From DAIOEK01 sp964648485 (GTDB taxonomy: Bacteria > Chloroflexota > Anaerolineae > Anaerolineales > Anaerolineaceae): DNA of 64,000 nucleotides. Positions 1 through 7,350 of this stretch are shown piece after piece. Under the pieces are notes generated by a model that saw only the letters and a list, made by a program, of their open reading frames with translations, had not been told where the DNA came from and did no database searches. The translations under genes and the position numbers were made by a program. The DNA lies in contig CAZYOF010000003.1 of assembly GCA_964648485.1 (NCBI GenBank), forward strand, positions 1 through 64,000, read 5' to 3'. Each line of letters opens with the position of its first letter. Positions within the stretch are counted from its first letter, which is position 1.

Positions 1-66
1 CATGACAGAAAATGACATTACCGTTCCACGAATAAAAAACCTGCCAGGGCAAGGCCGCATGACAGA
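1..66. repeat. Short dispersed repeat, left of methyltransferase gene
   Basis: The segment 41-66 (core GGGCAAGGC followed by GCATGACAGA) matches two units on the far side of the methyltransferase gene at 1925-1948 and 1960-1985. A second CATGACAGA lies at 1-9, at the window edge, so a further unit may be cut off. The copy ends two bases before the methyltransferase stop codon. It looks like part of a dispersed non-coding repeat family; copy number elsewhere cannot be judged from this window. Confidence 0.6.
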
Positions 67-67
67 G

Positions 68-1708
68 CTACATCTCCATTTCGAGCTGACCGTCACCCTC
101 TATGCCCTTTACCCGCTCCGCTTTCTTGTGCGGATCATCCAACCAGCGCGGCAGGTCGGGGCGGCGTCCGTCGAGCAGGTCTTCGACGGTGACGATCTGC
201 AAACGGGGATAATCCATCTGCCAGAGTTCAGAGTGGTAGTCGCCGGCTTTATCGGCTTCGTGCTTCATTTCACGGGTGGGCGCTTCGAGGGTGAGGAAGA
301 TGCCCATGGCGGCGTTCTCGCGTTCAATCACCCCGCGCAAGTCACGCACATCGCCGCTTTTCACACCCCCGCCCTTCACCTGCACGAGGATCTTGCCGGT
401 GGTGCCTTTCGCATCGGCGGTGAAGAGGATGACGCCATCGATGCCGCGATCGCTGCCGTGTTTGCCGGTCTTGCCGCCATCCCCGCCCTGCGGTTTGGCG
501 CCGATGAGCGAGATTGCCCACCACTGGAACTGGTAGGCGTTCTGTTTGAAGAGCGCCTTCGCGCCGTTCAGGTCGACCGGCTCGCCGATGACATCGTAAT
601 CTTTTTCGGGCAGCAGACCGTACATGTCTTTGAGGCGGCTCTTGTGCATGGCGATGGCGAGATTGGTGATATCGATGCCGATCCACCTGCGCCCCAGTTT
701 CTGGGCGGCGGCGATGGCGGTGCCGCAGCCGCTGAAGGGATCGAGGACTACATCACCGGGGTTGCTGGATGCCTGGATGATGCGCTCGAGCAGCGCCAGC
801 GGCTTCTGGGTGGGGTAGCCTAACCGTTCGGCAGCTTGAGATTGTATTGGTAAGATATCAACCCATGTATCACCTACAGGTGTTCCTTCTTGTTCATCTA
901 AATACCTTTTTAGAGCAGGAACACTACCGGGTTTGTTTTGTACAATTAAACCATCCCGATATGCTTTTTCCATTCTTTCTTTAGTCCACCGCCAGACTCT
1001 TGTGACCCCTAGAAACTCATAAGTTAAATTAGGTCGGTCTTTATTAGGATTTGCTAGGTTATCTAATCGATATCTTCGTCCAGTTCTGGGTTCTATAAAT
1101 CGATAGAATTTATCTAAATAATCTGGGTTATGCTCTGTGTATTGTGGGTTCCATGTAGTATTCTGGGTTTTTGAATACTTTAATAAAATATCATGATTAG
1201 AAGCAAATCGAGTAAAAGCTAATCCTTTCGCACTCGTTCGCTTCCAAACCACCTCATTTGCATAGTTTTCCACGCCAAATATTGTGTCCATGACTACTTT
1301 CAGATAATGACTCGCGGTGGGGTCGCAGTGCAGGTACAGGCTGCCGGTGGGTTTGAGCACGCGGTGCAGTTCCACCAGGCGGGCAGCCATCATCACCAGG
1401 TACGCCATCATCTGATTCTCGCCGATGAATCCGTGCATCGCGTCGAGCATCGACGCCACGTGCAGCGGCGCGCTGACGATGAGGTTGCGGAAGACGCGCT
1501 CGTTCCAGTGCCAGGTGTCATCGAAGGCGTTGATCTGCGCTTCACTATCCATGCCCTTTTCATCCTTGAACAGCACCGAGTACGAGCGGTTGCTGTTGAA
1601 GGGCGGGTCGAGGTAGATGAGGTCTACCGATTCATCGGGGATGTACTCGCGCAGGATGTCGAGGTTATCCCCGTAGAAGAGGGTGTTGCGGGTGATCGGT
1701 TTGGGCAT
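68..1708 (-). CDS. DNA methyltransferase fused to Mrr-like nuclease domain
   Basis: A 546-residue protein. Methyltransferase motif IV (DPPFNS) is near residues 34-39 and the AdoMet-binding motif I (DPFSGCGT) near 320-328, so the order is that of the beta class, usually N6-adenine or N4-cytosine methylases. After it, around residues 415-480, comes a GIDG...KILVQVKGG pattern typical of the PD-(D/E)xK fold of Mrr-type restriction domains, suggesting modification and cleavage in one chain. I chose the ATG at 1708 because GGAAAG precedes it and the conserved fold starts directly after; the open frame runs on upstream to 1936 but only through repeat sequence. The middle third (about 835-1285), which should hold the target recognition region, is much more AT-rich than the rest. 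No separate restriction gene adjoins. The nuclease assignment is inference from motifs. Confidence 0.85.
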   Translation of the reverse strand: MPKPITRNTLFYGDNLDILREYIPDESVDLIYLDPPFNSNRSYSVLFKDEKGMDSEAQINAFDDTWHWNERVFRNLIVSAPLHVASMLDAMHGFIGENQMMAYLVMMAARLVELHRVLKPTGSLYLHCDPTASHYLKVVMDTIFGVENYANEVVWKRTSAKGLAFTRFASNHDILLKYSKTQNTTWNPQYTEHNPDYLDKFYRFIEPRTGRRYRLDNLANPNKDRPNLTYEFLGVTRVWRWTKERMEKAYRDGLIVQNKPGSVPALKRYLDEQEGTPVGDTWVDILPIQSQAAERLGYPTQKPLALLERIIQASSNPGDVVLDPFSGCGTAIAAAQKLGRRWIGIDITNLAIAMHKSRLKDMYGLLPEKDYDVIGEPVDLNGAKALFKQNAYQFQWWAISLIGAKPQGGDGGKTGKHGSDRGIDGVILFTADAKGTTGKILVQVKGGGVKSGDVRDLRGVIERENAAMGIFLTLEAPTREMKHEADKAGDYHSELWQMDYPRLQIVTVEDLLDGRRPDLPRWLDDPHKKAERVKGIEGDGQLEMEM

Positions 1709-1807
1709 GGGAGCTTTCCATCCGTTCTTGCTGTGTGTTTCCCTTGTGGGTGAAAATCCACCTGCGAGAAGTATAGATAATGTTGGCTTTTTACGCAAAT
1801 CCTCATA

Positions 1808-1948
1808 TGTCATTCTGCCTTGAAAAGGCGATTGAAAAGCACCCTCTTGGAGGGAGAATCTCTGCGAAAGTCTGTAGTACCAGTAATCTGTGAAGAGATT
1901 CTTCGCTACGCTCCCTGGCCTAGCCCGCCAGGGCAAGGCAGAATGACA
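1808..1948. repeat. MITE-like element with 15-bp inverted ends
   Basis: TGTCATTCTGCCTTG at 1808-1822 is the exact reverse complement of CAAGGCAGAATGACA at 1934-1948, bounding 141 bp with no transposase. Inside, GAGAATCTC and GAGATTCTTCGC form weaker facing arms. Ends of the TGTCATTCTG type followed by GAATCTC-type sequence recall small dispersed palindromic elements found in many bacterial genomes (from memory, not searched). No clear target-site duplication is visible at the borders. Confidence 0.6.
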
Positions 1949-1985
1949 AGCAATGCAACCCGCTGGGGCAAGGCAGCATGACAGA
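1925..1985. repeat. Tandem pair of the CAAGGC-ATGACA repeat unit
   Basis: Two units, 1925-1948 and 1960-1985, share the core GGGCAAGGCAG followed by ATGACA and differ at a few positions. The first is also the right end of the 141-bp inverted-repeat element. Together with the copy at 41-66 they flank the methyltransferase gene. The rest of the gap up to the HAD gene holds no other signal I can see. Confidence 0.55.
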
Positions 1986-2040
1986 ATAGGGTCTTATTGT
2001 TACACACATAAAAGCCTACTGAGGAGAAGGATGGATACGG

Positions 2041-2667
2041 TTAGCTCAGTATTCCCAGAGCCATCAATTCTTTTCGCAGAGCATCTGCGGAGGTAAAGCG
2101 GATGGTCTGGAAGCCATATCCGCTGGCGGCGGCGATGTTGGGCGGGTTGTCATCGATGAACAGGCAATCCGCCGCGGGGCAGCCGACCTGCGCCAGCAGG
2201 TAGTCGAAGATGGGCTTTTCGGGTTTGACCAGACCCACCTCGCCCGAGATGACCATTCCGTCAAAGGCTGCGAAGAAGGGGAAAAGCGGTCGAACCTGCG
2301 CGAACTTATCAGCAGGCCAGTTGCTGAGTCCCCAGATGGGGTGACCGGCAGCCTTAAGCTCGTGGAGGATATCCACGGTGGACTGGATGGCGCCGCCGAC
2401 CGTCTCGAGGAAGCGCTCGTGGTACGCCCAGATGAGGTCTTCGTAGTGCGGGAAGCGCGCAATCAACCGGGCTGCGTTTTCGGCAAATGGAATGCCGCGA
2501 TCGTTGTCGATATTCCAGGTGGAAAAATCCGTTTCGTGCAGGAAGTTCAGGGTGAGCTGGCGGTCTTCGCCCAGGAGGGTGCGGTAGAGGTAGTACGGAT
2601 CCCAATCGATCAGCACGCCCCCGAAGTCGAATACAATCACCGGCAGTTTGTGTGAGTTGTTCTCCAT
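2041..2667 (-). CDS. HAD superfamily phosphatase (HAD-IA, YihX-like)
   Basis: A 208-residue cytosolic hydrolase. Motif I is FDFGGVLID with nucleophile Asp14; the +2 position is Gly, as in YihX-type sugar-phosphate phosphatases, rather than the usual Asp. Motif II is GLSNWP, motif III the Lys in GLVKPEKP and motif IV LFIDDNPPN. The helical cap lies between residues about 20 and 100. AAAGGG precedes the ATG. It probably dephosphorylates a small phosphometabolite; the substrate cannot be read from the sequence. It stands alone, separated from the upstream minus-strand gene by a strong hairpin. Confidence 0.85.
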   Translation of the reverse strand: MENNSHKLPVIVFDFGGVLIDWDPYYLYRTLLGEDRQLTLNFLHETDFSTWNIDNDRGIPFAENAARLIARFPHYEDLIWAYHERFLETVGGAIQSTVDILHELKAAGHPIWGLSNWPADKFAQVRPLFPFFAAFDGMVISGEVGLVKPEKPIFDYLLAQVGCPAADCLFIDDNPPNIAAASGYGFQTIRFTSADALRKELMALGILS

Positions 2668-2703
2668 GATGTTCAGCCCTTTCTATGCTGGAAGGGATGA
2701 TAA

Positions 2704-2743
2704 CACAAATCTGCCCCGTAGGTTTTTGGGGGGCAGATTTGTG
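2704..2743 (-). terminator. Hairpin terminator downstream of the DUF4386 gene
   Basis: A perfect 14-bp stem (2704-2717 with 2730-2743) and 12-nt loop. On the minus strand it is followed by TTATC, a weak U-rich tail. It sits between the DUF4386 gene and the HAD gene, which both read leftwards. Confidence 0.7.
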
Positions 2744-2768
2744 CGGCGCGTATATCGGGCATGAATTT

Positions 2769-3461
2769 TTACACCGGCTGGATATTTTTCACCAGCGGGA
2801 GGGATGCAGCAGCTGGACGGTGTAGCAGGGCGATGCCAACCCACAGCCACCAGACGATGACACCCACGCCAAAGGCGTAGCTGATGGCGATCAGCGCGGG
2901 TACGGTGGACCCGAGCAAGCCCATCACGCTGATCAGCATCCCCAGCACGGCAGCCGCTCTGGGCAGCGCGCGGATTCTGAAGGCAGCCAGGCTGGTGAGT
3001 CCGACCCACAGGCAGCCGAGCAGTTTATCGGAGCTGTCGATGCCGAGGGTGATGGTCTCGAGGTAGAGCTTGAGTGATTCCGCCCGGGAGGGATCCACGG
3101 CATGGAGGCTGACAAGCGCCGAGGTGCCGTAGTTGGTGATCAGTCCGCTGGCGAACACCAGCGCGATCCACAAAAATCCGAACACGGTGGCAGCCCGGGC
3201 AAGCACGGGAGAACCATCTTTGAGGCGGTCATACAACGAGAGGGCGAGAAACACCAGGCAGATGCCGTTGATGATGTACATGGTAAAGTGCCAGATGAAG
3301 ATGAGGGTCTGATTCGCGGTCAGAAAGGTCATGTATTCTGTAAAACCGAGAGACAGGTCTGTCATGGGCGCCAGCAGGGTGGAAGCCAGTCCGATGGCAA
3401 AGAGGTAGGTAGCAGCGGCTACGATGGCGGAGATCCCGCCGGTGTGTTGCAAGGTTTTCAT
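2769..3461 (-). CDS. DUF4386 family membrane protein
   Basis: A 230-residue integral membrane protein with about six hydrophobic segments. The opening (TGGISAIVAAATYLFAIG) and overall layout match DUF4386 proteins, which have no established biochemical role. The start ATG follows GGAGAAAAG and lies two bases after the stop of the regulator gene upstream, so the two are almost certainly cotranscribed. It is the last gene of a three-gene cassette with an XRE-type regulator and a 4-TM protein, which suggests membrane stress or a small-molecule response, but that is inference. Confidence 0.75.
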   Translation of the reverse strand: MKTLQHTGGISAIVAAATYLFAIGLASTLLAPMTDLSLGFTEYMTFLTANQTLIFIWHFTMYIINGICLVFLALSLYDRLKDGSPVLARAATVFGFLWIALVFASGLITNYGTSALVSLHAVDPSRAESLKLYLETITLGIDSSDKLLGCLWVGLTSLAAFRIRALPRAAAVLGMLISVMGLLGSTVPALIAISYAFGVGVIVWWLWVGIALLHRPAAASLPLVKNIQPV

Positions 3462-3463
3462 TC

Positions 3464-3691
3464 TTACTTTTCTCCAATTACTTCGTAATCAAATACTTCT
3501 GTGATCTTTACACCGAAGGCGTCGGCAATACGGAAAGCGAGTTCGAGTGTGGGTGAATATTTACCGGCTTCAATTGCCATGATCGTCTGGCGGGAGACAC
3601 CGGCTTTTTCCGCCAGTTCCAGCTGCGTCATTTCGTTGGCGAAGAAACGCAGTTTGCGAATATTGTTGGTAACCAGCATTTTTTTAGGCAT
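3464..3691 (-). CDS. Small XRE-family transcriptional regulator
   Basis: A 75-residue protein that is almost only a helix-turn-helix: TQLELAEKAGVSRQTIMAIE, then KYSPTLELAFRIADAFGV, the classic Cro/cI pattern of YozG-like regulators. The ATG at 3691 is favoured because AAAGGG lies 8 nt upstream; a GTG three codons earlier is possible. The first eight bases overlap the end of the upstream 4-TM gene, implying translational coupling. Such small regulators usually control their own operon and act together with a membrane partner encoded beside them. Confidence 0.85.
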   Translation of the reverse strand: MPKKMLVTNNIRKLRFFANEMTQLELAEKAGVSRQTIMAIEAGKYSPTLELAFRIADAFGVKITEVFDYEVIGEK

Positions 3692-4178
3692 AGGCGGCAC
3701 CCTTTCGGTAGTAGATGATGGTGGTGACTCCTTCGATAAGTGAGGCGATGTTGAAGCTGATGAAGACGATATCCAGCATGACGATGGCGGGGAAGTTCAG
3801 CACCAGGGCAATCAACCCGAGGAAGAATCCGGCTCCGGCGAAGATGAAACCGACTTTGGAGGATTTCAGCTCGATCAGCTTATCGCGCTCATCTTCGATC
3901 ATCTCGATCTTGATTTGTTTTTCCACTTCATCCTCTTCGCAGTTCCGCTCACGGATGGCAACGGCAGCAGAGAAGAATATGTGGAAGACAATTTGAATGA
4001 TGATGGTGGCGACCACACCCACGCCGATAAAAACCAGCATGGTGATTGCCCGGGTGCGCAGATCATTTGCTGCGAATGTTTCAGCACCGCCGCCACCGAA
4101 GGCGTAGATGCAGTAGGCAGCCAGCACGAGGATGCCGCTGGTCATGGTTGCCAATGTTCGTTTTTCCTGATAAGACAT
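3684..4178 (-). CDS. Four-TM membrane protein paired with HTH regulator
   Basis: A 164-residue protein with two hydrophobic segments near residues 12-30 and 42-68, a charged stretch with many Glu and Lys at about 75-105, then two more hydrophobic segments. The open frame extends to 4538, but GGAGAG just before the ATG at 4178 and the loss of coding character upstream place the start there. It resembles the multi-pass proteins that accompany small XRE regulators (DUF2178-like), though I cannot assign the family with certainty. It is the first gene of the 4178-2769 operon. No catalytic motif is visible. Confidence 0.7.
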   Translation of the reverse strand: MSYQEKRTLATMTSGILVLAAYCIYAFGGGGAETFAANDLRTRAITMLVFIGVGVVATIIIQIVFHIFFSAAVAIRERNCEEDEVEKQIKIEMIEDERDKLIELKSSKVGFIFAGAGFFLGLIALVLNFPAIVMLDIVFISFNIASLIEGVTTIIYYRKGAAYA

Positions 4179-4330
4179 TTTGTTACTCTCCATACAAAAA
4201 TAGGTTATGTTTGATGGACATATAGTAATACTAATTTTACTAAATGTCAAGTATAATATACATAATGTAGAAAATTTCATACCAGGTATTTTCTTACTGT
4301 ATAAAACATCTGAATCTGGAAGAATGGATC

Positions 4331-4358
4331 TTGTTAAATGGATAAAGCGGAGTATAAT
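4331..4358 (+). promoter_or_regulatory. Sigma-70-type promoter for the DoxX gene
   Basis: TTGTTA at 4331-4336 and TATAAT at 4353-4358 with 16-bp spacing, about 50 bp before the DoxX start. The stretch 4355-4390 is AT-rich with ATAATTAT on both sides, a possible regulator site. The divergent 4-TM gene starts at 4178, so this gap must also hold its promoter, which I cannot place. Confidence 0.55.
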
Positions 4359-4411
4359 TATCATAAATAAGATAATAATTATCCTAATTATTTCGATCAT
4401 AAGGAGAATGT

Positions 4412-4984
4412 ATGAGCTCAAACACGGCTGTAAAGCCTTCCCTCGTTTTACTGGATCCGCCTTTCGCACAGACGCTATTCGGCAATGTGCGCTGGTCCTG
4501 GCTCTGGCTGGTCGTCCGCCTGTATCTTGGTTACACATGGCTGAATTCAGGGCTGGGTAAACTGCAGAACCCCGCCTGGCTTTCAGGTGAATCGCTCAAA
4601 GGTTTCTGGGAACGCGCGGTACTGATCCCTGAAGCGCCAGCCCGTCCGGCAATTGCCTTCGACTGGTACCGCACCTTCCTGCAATCCATGCTGGATGCCG
4701 GCGCCTATACCTGGTTTGCCAAACTCGTGCTGGTTGGTGAATTACTGATCGGCACAGCGCTCATTTTGGGCATGTTCACCGGCATCGCCGCCTTTTTTGG
4801 TGGTTTCATGAACTGGAACTTCATGATGGCGGGCACCGCGAGCACCAATCCGGTGCTGTTTGTGATTGCCATTATGCTGATCATGGCTTGGAAGACTGCC
4901 GGCTGGCTGGGCGTGGACCGCTGGCTGCTGCCCGCGCTGGGCACCCCCTGGCAACCCGGGCGGATATTTAAACGCGACCTGTAA
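4412..4984 (+). CDS. DoxX family membrane protein
   Basis: A 190-residue protein with four hydrophobic segments and the DoxX hallmarks VRLYLGYTWLNSGLGKL at residues about 34-50 and a late GGFMNWNFMMAGT segment. AAGGAG lies five bases before the ATG. DoxX proteins are small quinone-linked or redox-associated membrane subunits; some pair with DoxD as thiosulfate:quinone oxidoreductase, but no partner gene is present here, so the specific role is open. It is a single-gene unit, bounded by its own promoter and a strong terminator. Confidence 0.85.
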   Translation: MSSNTAVKPSLVLLDPPFAQTLFGNVRWSWLWLVVRLYLGYTWLNSGLGKLQNPAWLSGESLKGFWERAVLIPEAPARPAIAFDWYRTFLQSMLDAGAYTWFAKLVLVGELLIGTALILGMFTGIAAFFGGFMNWNFMMAGTASTNPVLFVIAIMLIMAWKTAGWLGVDRWLLPALGTPWQPGRIFKRDL

Positions 4985-4997
4985 TCCCTGATTTCAG

Positions 4998-5030
4998 AAC
5001 AGGCTGGAGCAAAAGCTCCAGCCTGTTTGC
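4998..5030 (+). terminator. Intrinsic terminator of the DoxX gene
   Basis: A 13-bp perfect stem (4998-5010 with 5015-5027) with an AAAA loop, followed by TTTGCTTT on the plus strand. It lies between two convergent stop codons and may serve the terminase gene too. Confidence 0.85.
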
Positions 5031-5031
5031 T

Positions 5032-6558
5032 TTAAAACAATTTGCCAATATTTTCCAATGGATCCTGAATCTGGAAGAAGCCAGCCCCTGATATCTGACC
5101 ACCCCAGCGAAATGAATCGAGCAAGGCGCACATGGCTGCCGAGATGAGCAGGTCATCGTGGATTTTCTCTCCGCTGGCAGGGTCTGCACAATTTTCGGGA
5201 ACTCCCCAGCGCATAATCTTCGCAGGACCTGCCTGCACCTGCATCTGGCAGTGCTGCACCTCGCGCCAGAACACCGCCTGCGCTCCATCCGCCGGGTCGG
5301 GGAGATGATCCTGAAAGCGACCGGTATCTATCACCGCCAGAAAATCCCAGCCCAGACGGCTCTTGCTGGCTGCGGTAAAGATAAAGGGTTTGGTCCGGGC
5401 AGGAAAGCTTTTTGATAAAAAGCCAGCCAGCCCGGCGCCGATGCCGGTGGCATCGATGATAATATGACGGGGTTTCCACTGCCCGGCAAGCGCCAGGATT
5501 TGATCATACAGGGCAGGTTGACCGCTGCCGCGCCAGAGCAGGCGGTTCACCACCTTATAGGTGGGGGCTTTCAGACGGGTATCGTGCAGGGTGGAAAGAT
5601 CGACCTCCACGATGGTGAGGGCGGTGGCATCGTGCTCTCTGGAGCGGGAAATGGACTGTTCTGCCGGAACACTGGCTTCTTCACCGCCCACATCCAGCAA
5701 GAAGACGTAAACTCTGCCGGGAGATGGCTCTGATTGGCGGAGGTGCGATCCGCGCATGAATGCCTGCCGTTCCACAGAGAACATGCCTGTTTCGCCATCG
5801 ATCTCTTCTGAAAAGAATTGTGTGCGGACCATAGGGTGCATCCTGCCCATCCGCTGCACCTGCCCGCGCAGAAACGCATCGTAGGCGGGTACGACCCGGG
5901 CAACATCCTCTCCGTTGATCCGAAACACCCTGCGGATTCCATCGAGCTCCTCCAGCTTGCGGGCAGCCCGCAGTTCGCGTGCCAGCAGGGTCTGGCTGGT
6001 CCAGGCAGTACCCCAGAAAACGCGGGTGGCGTTGGTACTGGCAGCCATAGGGGCAATTTCCTTATCATATTTAGCAATTCCCACATCCTGGGCTTCATCG
6101 ATCTCGAGTAGCAGGGAGGCGGTGGCACCGACAATATGGGCTTGCGGCTCTCCGGAATAAAAGCTGATGCGTGACCTGCCGATGCGGTAGATGTATCCGC
6201 TCTCCTTTTTCCACAGCGTTCTGGTGATAGCCCCATTCTTGAGCAGACGTTCCAGACGATACATGGCATTCAGGCTCTGCGGTTTCCAGGTGGGGCTGAT
6301 CTTTACAATATCCAAATCGAGGTGAGAGTAGAGGGTCAGCAGCCAGCTTTCGAGGTTTGCCTGTAGTTCGTTTTTTCCGCTCTGGCGGGGAAACATCACC
6401 ACCAGGCTTAACCCGCGCTGGTGAAGAATGGAATGTGCGATTGCCCGAGCTGCTTCCACCTGGTAGGGGCGAAAAATCAACCGGCTGTTGAGGCGGGCAA
6501 AAGCCATAGGGTTTGCCAGGGCGCAGCGGAAAAAAGCATTGATATCCGAATCAGTCAT
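5032..6558 (-). CDS. Orphan phage-type terminase large subunit
   Basis: About 508 residues. It has the packaging-ATPase signature: Walker A FPRQSGKNE near residues 58-66, Walker B LLLEIDEAQ, and a coupling motif FWGTAWTSQ. The C-terminal half has the three acidic residues of the RNase H-like terminase nuclease in LLDVGGEE, IIIDATGIGAG and HDDLLISAA. Both activities therefore look intact. The ATG at 6558 is preferred over 6567 because GAAGAG precedes it; it overlaps the small upstream gene by eight bases. No portal, capsid, tail or integrase gene is nearby. It may be a relic of a provirus, a domesticated motor, or part of a minimal mobile element. Confidence 0.85.
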   Translation of the reverse strand: MTDSDINAFFRCALANPMAFARLNSRLIFRPYQVEAARAIAHSILHQRGLSLVVMFPRQSGKNELQANLESWLLTLYSHLDLDIVKISPTWKPQSLNAMYRLERLLKNGAITRTLWKKESGYIYRIGRSRISFYSGEPQAHIVGATASLLLEIDEAQDVGIAKYDKEIAPMAASTNATRVFWGTAWTSQTLLARELRAARKLEELDGIRRVFRINGEDVARVVPAYDAFLRGQVQRMGRMHPMVRTQFFSEEIDGETGMFSVERQAFMRGSHLRQSEPSPGRVYVFLLDVGGEEASVPAEQSISRSREHDATALTIVEVDLSTLHDTRLKAPTYKVVNRLLWRGSGQPALYDQILALAGQWKPRHIIIDATGIGAGLAGFLSKSFPARTKPFIFTAASKSRLGWDFLAVIDTGRFQDHLPDPADGAQAVFWREVQHCQMQVQAGPAKIMRWGVPENCADPASGEKIHDDLLISAAMCALLDSFRWGGQISGAGFFQIQDPLENIGKLF

Positions 6559-6997
6559 GCTCTTCATCCTGATTTTCTACGTTCTCTCCCGGGAAAAGCC
6601 ATTCATTTTCATCTTTCATGCGAATCAGGTAATCTGCGTGGTCACGAATGGTTTCGAGTATGCTGCTGTTTTGATTGCCAACTTCAAGCAGTTTTTCTGT
6701 ACGCAGCAGAGAGGATATGCGTGTGCACATCAGCCCCATGAGTTTGTAGAATTCAAAAACATCATCGGGAGAGGCGCCTTCTTCCAGCATGGCTGCGACC
6801 CGGCGGGTCATTACCCTGAGGACGGCGATCTCGTTCTGGATGCTGCCCTTTGGAATTTGCACCAACGCATCCAGTTCACCGGTACGGAAGCGTTCACTAT
6901 AGAAACCATGTTTGAGCGCATTCAGGTTCCCTTTGGGTGCTCCACGTTTGCCGGGAGCAATTTCTTCAGAGTTAGGTTGGGGTTGTGTTTTATCCAT
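6551..6997 (-). CDS. Small partner of the terminase (GAPKGNLNALKHG protein)
   Basis: A 148-residue protein. Near residues 18-33 it has the KRGAPKGNLNALKHGFYS motif, a basic pattern seen in terminase small-subunit-like and other DNA-associated proteins of phages and mobile elements. The rest is mostly helical with charged residues, ending in an acidic tail. It overlaps the large terminase by eight bases, so the two are made together; by position it is a candidate small terminase or DNA-recognition subunit. The start codon lies inside a perfect 13-bp palindrome and no Shine-Dalgarno sequence is visible. Function is inference from the motif and coupling. Confidence 0.65.
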   Translation of the reverse strand: MDKTQPQPNSEEIAPGKRGAPKGNLNALKHGFYSERFRTGELDALVQIPKGSIQNEIAVLRVMTRRVAAMLEEGASPDDVFEFYKLMGLMCTRISSLLRTEKLLEVGNQNSSILETIRDHADYLIRMKDENEWLFPGENVENQDEEHD

Positions 6998-7025
6998 AGA
7001 ATATATGTTCTAATATATTCTATGG
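6994..7025. promoter_or_regulatory. Perfect palindrome over the start of the terminase operon
   Basis: CCATAGAATATAT (6994-7006) and ATATATTCTATGG (7013-7025) are exact inverted repeats around a 6-bp centre. The minus-strand ATG (6997-6995) of the small gene is part of one arm. As DNA it could be an operator bound by a dimer; as RNA it could hide the start codon in a hairpin. No ribosome binding site is present between the arms and the start. Confidence 0.65.
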
Positions 7026-7107
7026 AATTACGAGACGGGATGCAACCTGTCAGAAGTAACAAAAAAGCTTCCCGGATGGGAAGCTCAATACTTGTCAAAA
7101 TCAGATA

Positions 7108-7350
7108 TCATGCTTTGGCGTAAGCCGCGAGGAAATCCTGCTTGGTGATACCCGCCCGGCTGAGGATGGCGCGCAGGGTGGAGGCGTTATAAGCGATCTG
7201 GTTTGGGATGGTCAGGGGGTATTGCACACCGCTGGCGGTGTAATAGCTGAAGGCAATATGCGTCCCCTGGCGGACAACACGATAGCCCAGTTCTTCGAGT
7301 GCCTTGATCACGCGCTCTTTAGGTGCCACTTCGGGGATGGCGCTGCTCAT
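7108..7350 (-). CDS. hicA: HicA-family toxin
   Basis: An 80-residue protein with the HicA double-stranded RNA-binding-like fold: VIKALEELGYRVVRQGTHIAFS, where the His in GTH occupies the catalytic position, followed by a basic-hydrophobic C-terminal half (LRAILSRAGITKQDFL). HicA toxins are translation-dependent mRNA interferases. The gene overlaps the antitoxin gene by four bases (ATGA), in the antitoxin-first order. At 80 residues it is a little longer than the usual 60-70 because of an N-terminal extension of about ten residues. Confidence 0.85.
   Translation of the reverse strand: MSSAIPEVAPKERVIKALEELGYRVVRQGTHIAFSYYTASGVQYPLTIPNQIAYNASTLRAILSRAGITKQDFLAAYAKA

Noticed and set aside
2..823. 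Long plus-strand reading frame opposite the methyltransferase C-terminus
   Set aside because: It is antisense to a gene with clear motifs, has no family resemblance, and is explained by the GC-rich codon pattern.
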